A stretch of DNA of 21,998 nucleotides, from positions 1 through 21,998 of the forward strand of contig CAZRIP010000064.1 of the NCBI GenBank assembly GCA_964600165.1, given 5' to 3'. Under the pieces are notes generated by a model, which worked only from the letters and a program-made list of their open reading frames with translations, did not search any database and had not been told where the DNA came from. How positions within the stretch are numbered: position 1 is the first letter of the stretch; every line of letters begins with the position of its first letter. A program made the position numbers and the translations under genes. Positions 1-7,424 of the stretch are shown one piece after another. The stretch is from CAZRIP01 sp964600165 (lineage in GTDB: Bacteria > Elusimicrobiota > Elusimicrobia > UBA1565 > UBA9628).

Positions 1-2222
1 TTCAAGATGTCGTCGGTCGAGGCGCTGCCGTCGACGAAGGCCTTGTAGTGGGTCAGGTTGCGGTTCCACTTCGCGAAGTTCAAGACCATGCTCGTCACCC
101 ACGAGCCGTGGCCGTCGCCGTCCTTGTTCTCGCCCGTGGTGACGTTGACGACCTTCTTGACCTGAGAGAGGAGAGGGTGCTCGGTCGCGACGCCCGTATC
201 GATGACGGCGATCGGCGTCTGCGGCGCGGTCCGGCGCATGAGGCGGCGGAGCAAGCCGGGCTTGCCCGGCTCCCCCCACATCTCGGCCGCGATCTTGTGG
301 ACGGCGTCGGCCTTCGTGATCGAGAGAACCTCGTCCATCGTCACCGCGCGGCGAAGCGACGGCTCGGCTCCCTCCGGCTCGTTGGGGACGGGCGCGATGA
401 TGCGGCGGCGCTTGTTGTCGAAGACCTTGTGCCCCTCAAGCTCGAGCGCGGCCCGGAGCTCCGCGGCGCGCGAGGCGTCGACGCGGAGCGTGGCCGCGTT
501 GATCCTTTGATAGGTCGCGATCGGCGTCGCGCCGTAAGAAGCGAGCGCGTCGGCCCCGATGCCCGCGGCGCCCAGCTCGGCCAGCATCGTCTGCTGCGTG
601 CGCGCATATTCCCCTCGCACGGAAAGGTCGACGTTCGAAAGATGGATGTCCTTGGTCAGCCGCGCGGCCGAGGACTCCCCGAGCATCACGATCAGCTCCG
701 TCGGCTTCTCGCCCGAGGCCTCGAGGGTGACGGGGCGGCCCGGGTTGAGCAACGGCGGCCCCGCGGCGCGCAGCTGGCCGATCATCAGGCCCGCCGCGGC
801 CATCGCGGGCAGCGCCGCGCCGGCGAGCGCCACGCCCGGCACGGCCATCGCGAGAGGAACCAAGTGGCCGGCCCAGCCGATCAGCCCCGCGACGAGCCCG
901 GTCCCGTTGGCAAGGAGCATCAGCGCGGCGAGCGGCAGATACGGCCGCGCCTTGCGCAGCCATGACGCCGCGTCCCGCGCCTTGATCTCCGAGGCGGCGT
1001 TGAAGCGGTCCCAGCCGCGCGCGAGCGACGAGGGAAGGGCGGCGCGCAGGATCCAGTGGCCGTCGAGCGGATACAGCGGGATGAGATTAAAGGCGGCGAG
1101 CACGACGTTGGCCGTCACGACGATCTTGAGCGCCGCGAAGGCCGCGGCCGGCGCGCCGACGGCGGCGAGCGCGTGCGCGGCCACGAGAATCGCGCCGACG
1201 AGCGCGATGTTGACGGCGGGGCCGGCGAGCGCGATCAGCGCCCATTCGCCGCGCGTGTGGCCGGGATTGGCCTCGATCTTCTTGGCCCAGCCGAACGGAA
1301 CGGCGCCCGAGAGCATCGACGCGAGCGGCAGGACGATCGTGCCGAAAGGATCGATGTGGCTCATGAGCCCTTGGCGCGTGAAGCTCAAGCGCCCGTCGCG
1401 TCGCGGCGCTTCGTCGCCGAGCAGCGAGGCCATCTTGGCGTGGCCCATCTCGTGGAGGATCAAGGAGCCGATCAAAGGGACGAACGCGAGCGCGACGGCG
1501 GCGAAGTGCAGCGCGGAGGCGCCCGTGAACGCGGCGACGCCCATGGCGCCGAAAAAATGCGCGGCGCGATCGGGATTGTCCTCGCTCTGATGGCGCGGGG
1601 CGTCGATCTCGGAGGGGATGCGCTGGGCGCCTTCGTCGCCGCCGCGGCGCGAAGGCTCGAGCTCCTCCTGCCGCTCGGGCGTGCTCCGGCTCTCGCCGGA
1701 CTTGGCGCGAACCGACGTCGCTCCGTTATCCTCGGCGCGCGCCCCTTCGTAGATCGTCTTGAGTACGCCGGGCGCCTGCTCGGCCTCGGCGTGCTGGAGA
1801 CGATCGACGCCTTGCGCCAGCACGGCGCGCGCCGCGACAGGCATCGCGACGGGCGCCGAATACATACTATGGGCGCCCATAGTATGCTGCCGCGCTTGCG
1901 CCGCCGCAGCGGCCTGAGCGGAAGCGGCCGAGGCGCTCGCGGAAACCGATGCGGAAGCCGTAATCGACGCCGCCGGCAACTCGGGCAGCTTGACGCTCTG
2001 CAGCTCGATGCCGTTGAGGCCGTTCGATATCTCGAGGCTCGGAACGGTCAGTTCCATGCCGATCGGCGCGGCCGCGAGCGGCAGCGAACGGCCCCGGCCG
2101 GACTCAGGAGAGACGTTTCCGGGCAGGGCGTCGACAAGGGCGGCGTAGGCTTGCGGCCCGGGCGAAAGAAGGGTCAGCGCCGCGACCAGGGCCAGGCACG
2201 TCAGCCTCTTGGCGAGCCTCAT
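1..2222 (-). CDS. Site-2 protease (M50) / subtilisin (S8) fusion, exported and membrane-embedded, 3' end outside window
   Basis: An uninterrupted minus-strand frame runs from ATG 2222 off the left edge (740 codons seen). Residues 1-27 form a signal peptide (MRLAKRLTCLALVAALTLL...AYA). Residues ~28-225 are an LP-rich then Ala/Ser/Gln-rich linker. Residues ~235-470 are a multi-pass M50 metalloprotease: HEMGH at 257-261 (zinc ligands and catalytic Glu) and NLIPLYPLDGH with the third ligand Asp at 387, the two classic site-2 protease motifs. Residues ~505-605 look like an inhibitor-I9-type propeptide, followed by the start of a subtilisin domain: AVIDTG (catalytic Asp 675) and DGHGS (catalytic His 705). 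The catalytic Ser lies beyond the window. M50 enzymes cleave within membranes and S8 enzymes cleave exposed protein, so the fusion could join two proteolytic steps (inference). The start is set by the signal peptide and a TATAAT six bases upstream. Confidence 0.88.
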   Translation of the reverse strand, partial: MRLAKRLTCLALVAALTLLSPGPQAYAALVDALPGNVSPESGRGRSLPLAAAPIGMELTVPSLEISNGLNGIELQSVKLPELPAASITASASVSASASAASAQAAAAAQARQHTMGAHSMYSAPVAMPVAARAVLAQGVDRLQHAEAEQAPGVLKTIYEGARAEDNGATSVRAKSGESRSTPERQEELEPSRRGGDEGAQRIPSEIDAPRHQSEDNPDRAAHFFGAMGVAAFTGASALHFAAVALAFVPLIGSLILHEMGHAKMASLLGDEAPRRDGRLSFTRQGLMSHIDPFGTIVLPLASMLSGAVPFGWAKKIEANPGHTRGEWALIALAGPAVNIALVGAILVAAHALAAVGAPAAAFAALKIVVTANVVLAAFNLIPLYPLDGHWILRAALPSSLARGWDRFNAASEIKARDAASWLRKARPYLPLAALMLLANGTGLVAGLIGWAGHLVPLAMAVPGVALAGAALPAMAAAGLMIGQLRAAGPPLLNPGRPVTLEASGEKPTELIVMLGESSAARLTKDIHLSNVDLSVRGEYARTQQTMLAELGAAGIGADALASYGATPIATYQRINAATLRVDASRAAELRAALELEGHKVFDNKRRRIIAPVPNEPEGAEPSLRRAVTMDEVLSITKADAVHKIAAEMWGEPGKPGLLRRLMRRTAPQTPIAVIDTGVATEHPLLSQVKKVVNVTTGENKDGDGHGSWVTSMVLNFAKWNRNLTHYKAFVDGSASTDDIL
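1863..1886. repeat. 24-bp perfect palindrome inside the linker of the M50-S8 gene
   Basis: The half-site CATACTATGGGC is followed directly by its exact reverse complement, with no spacer. It encodes HTMGAHSM in the low-complexity linker. It is half A+T in a very GC-rich context and is exactly eight codons long, so its presence or absence would keep the reading frame. It could form a 12-bp hairpin or cruciform, or be a dyad binding site. Confidence 0.85.
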
Positions 2223-2228
2223 GACTTG

Positions 2229-2234
2229 ATTATA
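2229..2234 (-). promoter_or_regulatory. -10 box (TATAAT) of the M50-S8 gene, predicted leaderless start
   Basis: A perfect TATAAT lies six bases before ATG 2222, so transcription should begin at or next to the start codon. There is no Shine-Dalgarno sequence and no good -35 hexamer at 16-18 bp. TTGGGCCC ends 23 bp upstream of the box. Confidence 0.6.
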
Positions 2235-2257
2235 GAGGGCGCCGTCGACGAAGGTGC

Positions 2258-2271
2258 GGGCCCAAGGGCCC
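2258..2271 (-). terminator. GC-rich hairpin after the M48-MFS gene, or upstream promoter element
   Basis: Two GGGCCC hexamers separated by TT can fold as a five-pair stem with a CTTG loop, 28 bases past the stop codon at 2300. No T-run follows, so intrinsic termination would be weak. The copy nearer the next gene is also the TTGGGCCC element placed 23 bp from a -10 box, so a regulatory role is equally possible. The whole 77-base spacer 2223-2299 otherwise holds only that -10 box. Confidence 0.35.
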
Positions 2272-2299
2272 AGCGCGCCGTCAGCAGAGGTCCCATTCC

Positions 2300-5200
2300 T
2301 TATGAGGTCCGCCGGCGCGTCTCCATCGGGAAGTTCTTCCACGCCTGCCAGACGTCGAGGACGGCCATCAGCGTCACCGCCGCCAGAGCGATCGCCATGA
2401 CGTCGATCGACGGATGCTTGGCGGCGTAGGTCAACAGGCCGCCGAAAAGGAAGGGCCCGATGATGGCGAACACCAGGGAATAGAAGCTGAGCGCGCTGTA
2501 GATCTTGCCCTGCTGTTGGCGGTAGTTGCGGCGCATGGCCTCCGTCACCAGGCTCCCCCACACCGACATCGCCGGGCCTTGGAGGATCTCCGCGGCCACC
2601 ATCGCCGCCGTCGACAGCCACAGGTTTCCCGTGCCGAAAACGCCGAAGAACAACAGCCAGCCGAGGCCGTGAAGGATCGACGTCCAGCGGCCCTGGCGCT
2701 CGAGCTGAGTGAGGCCCGACTTGAGCGTCTTCTCGGCGTCCTTCGTCGCCGACCAAGCCGCCAGGCCGTCGGCCAAGCCCGTCGTCCGGGCCAACTCCTC
2801 GAGCTCGGCCTGGGACTTCGCGCCGCCGAAAGAATCCGCGTTGAGGTTGCGCAGCGCGCGCGCCAGGACGTCGCGTCCGAAGGCTTCGGCGCTCGCCGGC
2901 TTGCCGCCCGACTTGCGGTAGGCGTCGAGCACGTCGGGCACGGCCTCGCGCACGGCGGCGCCCGCGCGCTCCACCTGCTCGGGCTCCACCCCGCCCTTCT
3001 CGGCCAGCGCCGCCTGGAAGCGCCCGGCGGCGCGATCCAGGCTCCGCGAGTCGTTGTCGCGCATCCAGATCATCAAAAACGACGCGAGCACGCTTCCGAG
3101 CGACGCCGCGGCCATGTAAAACCCGAACAGCGCCTCCGGCGTCTTGGTGAAGTCGACGATCAACGACGCCACCCAAGGGATCTGGGCGGCGAAAGACGGA
3201 ACGCCGATGTGCGTGATCCCGGTCTTCACGTATTTACCGAGCACGGAAAAGACGAGCGGATCGCTCATCATCGACGCCAAGGTGGAGAACGCGAGATAGT
3301 ACGTCAGGAAGCGGCTCGTGAAGATCGAGCGGAAACCCGACAGCAGCTCCGTCGTCACGTTGCGCGCGGCGACGACGCGGACCGGATAGCCGCCGAACTC
3401 GGCCGGCGCGGCTTCTCCGACGGCGAGCTGGCCCTTGAGCTCGAGCTGCAGCACGGGCTGGCCTTTCTCGACGCCCGTCGAGACGCCGCGCGCCGCGGAG
3501 AGCCTTCCCGCCTTATGCTCGGACTTGAGCCAGACGGCGAGGTCCCGGCGCGCCTGTAAAAGGTCGTCTCGCGGAAGCTTCAGCGTGCGGAAGAGCCACG
3601 CCACGCCCAGCATCATCGCGCCGTAGACCAGATAGGACAGCGCGTTGCCGGAGAGCAGGCCGTAGCGCGCGTTCATCGCGGCGATGAAGACGCCCGCCGC
3701 GAGCGGCGCGGCGATGCCCGCGACGCCGGTGACCACGTTGTAGATCGCGTTCGCGCGGTTATAGGAGGCCGTATCCTGCCCGAGGATGCGGTTGAAGGCG
3801 ACGGACGCCGCCGTGCCGCTCGTGCTCTGCAGGAAGCTCGCGCCGACCATCAGCAGTTGGAAGGCGAGGAACGGCATGACGCCGTGGCCCAGGAAAAACA
3901 GGGTCGGGATCGCGAGCAGGAAGAGCGCGCGCCCGAGATAGGTGTATTGGAGGACCTTTTGCGTGGACGCGCGGTCGACCATCGGTCCCGTCAGCAGGCT
4001 CGAGCCGAGCTGAGCTCCGGCGTTGGCGGCCCGGTTGTAGCTGACGCGTTCCGGATGGTTGTCGCTCGGATCGGCCAGCTTGCCGAGAACAGAATAATAG
4101 AAGCTGATGCCGACGTTGATCAGAGCCTGGCCCCAGACGAACTTCCAGAACTGCGCGTTGCGGTCCTTATCAGGGAGCACGCGGAAGAAGCCTAAGAGCT
4201 TCCCCCATGCTCCCTGAAAAGAACCGCCCCGGCTTTGGGCCGGGGCGTTCTTTCGGAGGGGCGCGACGTAGGCCAGAGGCGGCGAGTTGTTTCCCCCACC
4301 TCCGTCCTTGAGCTTGGCGCGCTGCTGCGCGCGCATGCCCTCGGAGATGCGAAACAGCGTCTCGATGCGCCAGCCCGTGTCCGGGTGCGTCACGAACAGG
4401 TTGAACAGGAAGTTGTCCGCCTTGCCCGCGAGCTCGTTCTTGAGGCCCACGCCGCTCAGCTGCTCGAGCGGGTTGACCGTGAACATCGGCGCGACGGCGG
4501 CCAAGAGCGGCAGCTGCTTGCCGTCGAAGCGCCGGCCCCGGAAGATGAAGAACTGGTTCTTCGGCTGCCAGGTCATCAGCATCCCGAGCGCGAGCGCCAG
4601 GGACTCCGGGTCCTGGCTCAACAGCGCGCCGTCGAAGTCGGCCTGCGCCTCGTTGTTGCGCGAGCCGGCCATCTGCGTGATCTGGAGGATCACCGGGCCC
4701 CAAAGAGCCGCGAGGACCTTGAGCAGCGCCGGCAGCGACTTGAGCGCGACCGCCGTCGAGATCGGCTCGACGACCTCGGTCTTGGCCCCGTTCGTGCCGT
4801 TCTTGCCCGTGACGTCCTCGGAGCGCTCGGCGAGCTGCCGCGCCTCGCTCTTGCCGAGGATCTTGTCCTTGAGCTTCTTGGCCGCGACCTGCGCGTGGCC
4901 GACGCCCCACATGATGCCGTATGAAGCATAGGCGAATAATGAGGCGAAGAACCCGGCGATCGAGCCCGTCAGCATGTGGCGGTCCATCACGTGCGAGAAC
5001 TCGTGGGAGATGACGCCGGCGAGCATGCGCTCGCCGAGCTCGCGCAGCTGCTCGGCGTCGGCGCGCTGCACGGCCTGCGAGACCTGAAGCGGCGTGGCGG
5101 TCTCGCCGACGTTCTTGAGCGAGCCCGCGATCGCCCGGCGGAACACCTTGAACTTCGGGTCGTCCGGGCGGTCCTTGAACATGACCATCAGGCGGCCGAG

Positions 5201-7324
5201 CTGGTCGCGCACGTTCTCGGGCTCGAGCAGCATGTCCATGATGCCGTCGGTCACGCCGATCAACGCGTGATTCGGGTCGCGGCCGGTGGCGAAGGCGTTC
5301 GGCACGTCCATCGGCACGCGCGTGCGCTCGGGCATCGGGATGGCCTTCCGGCCCGCGGCCTTGCGCTTGGCGTTGATGCGCTCGATGAGCTTGTCGGTGA
5401 CGCGCATGTAGGCGTCGAAATACGGCTTCGGCATGTTCTGCGTCGTCGCCGTCTCGGCCTTCATCATCAGCTTGATGAGCTTGGTCACGAAGAACAGCGG
5501 CACGAACGTCAAGATCGCCGCCGGAATGGCGCTCGTGATCAGCGCCTTCGCGCCGAAGAGCGTGAACGCGCCCAAGGCCACGGAGCCGGCCATGACGGCG
5601 AGGATCACGCCCGTCTTGATCCAGTGGTGGTAGTTCGGGATCTTCGTCTCGAGCTTGTCCGAGAAGCTGCTTTCGTCGACGAGCCCGCCGTTGGAGGACG
5701 GCGCGGGCTTGGAGGCCGGCAGGAAGCGGCCGAGCAGCCGCTCCGTCCAGACCGCGGCGCGCTCCGGCGCGAACGCCAGCACCAAGAACGTCAGCGGCGT
5801 GTGGAAGCCGGTCAGCGCCGCGAACGCGGCCAGGCCGACGAAGAGGTGGTCGAAGTCCAGCACGAAGTTCAAGAGCTTGGCCGCGGCCGGCGGGATCTTG
5901 AGGCCCGGCGTCTGGAACTGGAGCTTCGTTCCTTTAAAGAACGTCTGCGGCAGCAGCATGTCGGCGAACTTCTGCGACTTGTCCTTGTTGCCGAGCATCA
6001 TCCACGCCATGAAGGCGAAGTTCGTGTAGACGGCCGAGTAGCCGGTCACGAGGGCGAAGACGACGCCGATCATGACCCAGTTGAAGGAAGGGAACCGCAT
6101 CTTCTGCATCGAGCCCGGCACCGAGAACGGCCGGCCGGTCTCGGCGGAGTTGATGATCGAGCCGAGGAAGAAGGAGACCGTAACGATCGCGGGAAGCGCC
6201 AGCATGCCGGCGATCGGCCCGAGGCCGATCGCGCCGTGCGCGGCGGCGCCGAGCAGCGCCGGGACCGCCATGAGCGTGAAGCCGCCCATCAGCGTGTTGA
6301 CCGCGCTGCCTTCGGTGGCCTTCGCGGCGAAGGTGCCGAGGGCGCCGGCGGCCGCGATCGGCAGGAAGCGCGTCATCCCCTGCGCGGCGAGCGCGATGGA
6401 GAACGAGGGCGCCGCGATCGCGAGCGCGCCGACGAACGCGCCGATCGAGACGTCGAGAAGGACCTTGACCTTATTAAGGCGGGGAGAGTCCCGCTTGGCC
6501 AGGCGATAGCGGGCGTAGACGCCGGTCAAAAGCAGCGGCGGCAGCACGCCGGAAGCGACCGACCAGACCGCCGCCTCGGGCACGAGGCCGAAGACCGCGG
6601 GCAGAAGCGCCGCGCCGCCGGCCTGCAGGCCGATGACGAGGGCGGCCGCGCCGCCGATCAAGGCGACGCTCTTGACGAAGCCGAAAAGCTTGGAGCCGAA
6701 GCCGCGCGGGCCGTTGTCGCTCGGGCCGCGGTCGCCGCGCGACGGAGGCGCGGGCGGCTGGATGGAGCCGCCGCCCTGCTCGGGGCGGAAAACGTCGAGG
6801 CCGCTGCCGGCCGCGGCGGCGGCGGACTCGGAGCCGGCGACGGGATCGGCCGTCGCGCCGTCGCGGACGACGGCGTTGTCGAACGCGGCGTCGGACGTGG
6901 ACTTCGCCGAAGCCTCGCCGCCTTGGTTCTTGAGAGATTGATTCGAGGCGCTCGCTTTCGCGCCGGCGGCGGTCAGCTGCGCCTGCGCGGCGACGACCGG
7001 CTGCGCCGTCGCGGCGCTCTTGGCAGCTTCCGCCGCCTTAGCGGACGCGCTCTGCGCGCTCGCCGCTTGGATGGCCGGGTTCGCGCCGGAAATCCCTTCC
7101 GGAAGAGCGATCGGCGCGCCGTTGATCGGCAGGCCTTGCGGGCCCTTGAGCAAATCGAGATTAGTCGGCACCATGCCGAGCTGCGGGACGACGGGCGTGA
7201 CGGGCGTCGCGCGCGCTCCCATCTCCGGCGTGTTGATGAAGTCGGCCGCGGACGCGTAAAATTCGAAGCCGGGCGTGAGAAGGATGAGAGCGGCGGTGAC
7301 GGCGGAAGCGATGAGTTTCTTCAT
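2300..7324 (-). CDS. M48 metallopeptidase fused to an MFS-type transporter, membrane protein
   Basis: The protein has 1674 residues from ATG 7324. This start was preferred to an in-frame ATG at 7381 because MKKLIASAVTAALILL is a clean signal peptide and a -10 box lies just upstream. Order: signal peptide (1-26); LP/Ala/Ser/Gln linker (~27-220); several hydrophobic segments (~225-650); M48 (Ste24/HtpX-like) peptidase with HEFSH at 774-778 and the downstream ligand motif NEAQADFD (Glu 892, Asp 896); a Gly/Asn/Ser/Pro linker (~1005-1035); then an MFS-type multi-pass domain (~1045-1674). The transporter half carries two soluble inserts: ~1265-1325 and a helical, charged stretch ~1420-1540. M48 enzymes degrade or process membrane proteins. 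The MFS substrate cannot be read from sequence. Both zinc motifs are intact, so an active peptidase is expected. M48-MFS fusion is not an architecture I know. Confidence 0.88.
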   Translation of the reverse strand: MKKLIASAVTAALILLTPGFEFYASAADFINTPEMGARATPVTPVVPQLGMVPTNLDLLKGPQGLPINGAPIALPEGISGANPAIQAASAQSASAKAAEAAKSAATAQPVVAAQAQLTAAGAKASASNQSLKNQGGEASAKSTSDAAFDNAVVRDGATADPVAGSESAAAAAGSGLDVFRPEQGGGSIQPPAPPSRGDRGPSDNGPRGFGSKLFGFVKSVALIGGAAALVIGLQAGGAALLPAVFGLVPEAAVWSVASGVLPPLLLTGVYARYRLAKRDSPRLNKVKVLLDVSIGAFVGALAIAAPSFSIALAAQGMTRFLPIAAAGALGTFAAKATEGSAVNTLMGGFTLMAVPALLGAAAHGAIGLGPIAGMLALPAIVTVSFFLGSIINSAETGRPFSVPGSMQKMRFPSFNWVMIGVVFALVTGYSAVYTNFAFMAWMMLGNKDKSQKFADMLLPQTFFKGTKLQFQTPGLKIPPAAAKLLNFVLDFDHLFVGLAAFAALTGFHTPLTFLVLAFAPERAAVWTERLLGRFLPASKPAPSSNGGLVDESSFSDKLETKIPNYHHWIKTGVILAVMAGSVALGAFTLFGAKALITSAIPAAILTFVPLFFVTKLIKLMMKAETATTQNMPKPYFDAYMRVTDKLIERINAKRKAAGRKAIPMPERTRVPMDVPNAFATGRDPNHALIGVTDGIMDMLLEPENVRDQLGRLMVMFKDRPDDPKFKVFRRAIAGSLKNVGETATPLQVSQAVQRADAEQLRELGERMLAGVISHEFSHVMDRHMLTGSIAGFFASLFAYASYGIMWGVGHAQVAAKKLKDKILGKSEARQLAERSEDVTGKNGTNGAKTEVVEPISTAVALKSLPALLKVLAALWGPVILQITQMAGSRNNEAQADFDGALLSQDPESLALALGMLMTWQPKNQFFIFRGRRFDGKQLPLLAAVAPMFTVNPLEQLSGVGLKNELAGKADNFLFNLFVTHPDTGWRIETLFRISEGMRAQQRAKLKDGGGGNNSPPLAYVAPLRKNAPAQSRGGSFQGAWGKLLGFFRVLPDKDRNAQFWKFVWGQALINVGISFYYSVLGKLADPSDNHPERVSYNRAANAGAQLGSSLLTGPMVDRASTQKVLQYTYLGRALFLLAIPTLFFLGHGVMPFLAFQLLMVGASFLQSTSGTAASVAFNRILGQDTASYNRANAIYNVVTGVAGIAAPLAAGVFIAAMNARYGLLSGNALSYLVYGAMMLGVAWLFRTLKLPRDDLLQARRDLAVWLKSEHKAGRLSAARGVSTGVEKGQPVLQLELKGQLAVGEAAPAEFGGYPVRVVAARNVTTELLSGFRSIFTSRFLTYYLAFSTLASMMSDPLVFSVLGKYVKTGITHIGVPSFAAQIPWVASLIVDFTKTPEALFGFYMAAASLGSVLASFLMIWMRDNDSRSLDRAAGRFQAALAEKGGVEPEQVERAGAAVREAVPDVLDAYRKSGGKPASAEAFGRDVLARALRNLNADSFGGAKSQAELEELARTTGLADGLAAWSATKDAEKTLKSGLTQLERQGRWTSILHGLGWLLFFGVFGTGNLWLSTAAMVAAEILQGPAMSVWGSLVTEAMRRNYRQQQGKIYSALSFYSLVFAIIGPFLFGGLLTYAAKHPSIDVMAIALAAVTLMAVLDVWQAWKNFPMETRRRTS
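4217..4253 (-). terminator. Intrinsic-terminator-like hairpin inside the M48-MFS gene, at the domain junction
   Basis: On the minus strand AAAGAAC + GCCCCGGC, loop CCAAA, GCCGGGGC, a single bulged G, then GTTCTTTT: a 15-pair stem with A-rich left flank and T-rich right flank. This is the strongest terminator-like structure I found in the window. It lies within the coding frame, in the linker between peptidase and transporter (about residue 1030), and no stop codon or frameshift accompanies it. Confidence 0.6.
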
Positions 7325-7335
7325 GGTGTTTGTCG

Positions 7336-7363
7336 ATGATACAAAGGGGGCCCCGCCCGGCAA
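7336..7363 (-). promoter_or_regulatory. Promoter of the M48-MFS gene (TTGCCG, 16 bp, TATCAT)
   Basis: A -35-like TTGCCG (7363-7358) and a -10-like TATCAT (7341-7336) are 16 bp apart, and the -10 ends 11 bases before ATG 7324. The expected leader is only about four or five bases and there is no Shine-Dalgarno sequence. The rest of the 100-base spacer 7325-7424 holds GC-rich repeats and the hairpin at 7396-7419. Confidence 0.5.
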
Positions 7364-7395
7364 GCGAAGCGAAGGGCCCACGGAGGCCGAGGCAG

Positions 7396-7419
7396 AAGTC
7401 CCAGGAGGTTCTGGGACCT
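7396..7419 (-). terminator. Hairpin after the GGDEF-kinase gene
   Basis: GTCCCAG and CTGGGAC pair perfectly (7 bp, extendable by one wobble and one A-T pair) around a six-base loop, six bases past the stop codon at 7425. Only two or three Ts follow, so this is a moderate candidate for intrinsic termination. Confidence 0.5.
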
Positions 7420-7424
7420 AGGGC

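Noticed and set aside
4170..4215. ATG with an AGGGAG-like sequence just after the internal hairpin as a separate MFS start
   Set aside because: That ATG (minus strand) is not in the transporter's frame and its frame soon stops. No good in-frame start with a ribosome binding site was found there.
4976..7339. Long plus-strand open frames opposite the genes (also 7953-10013, 11594-14413, 14579-17167)
   Set aside because: Their translations are Arg/Ala/Gly/Asp-rich low-complexity strings with no motifs, as expected from the complement of GC-rich codons. The minus-strand frames hold recognisable domains.
7322..7381. Upstream in-frame ATG at 7381 as the start of the M48-MFS gene
   Set aside because: It would add 19 residues without a sensible signal peptide n-region and would place the likely promoter inside the coding region.
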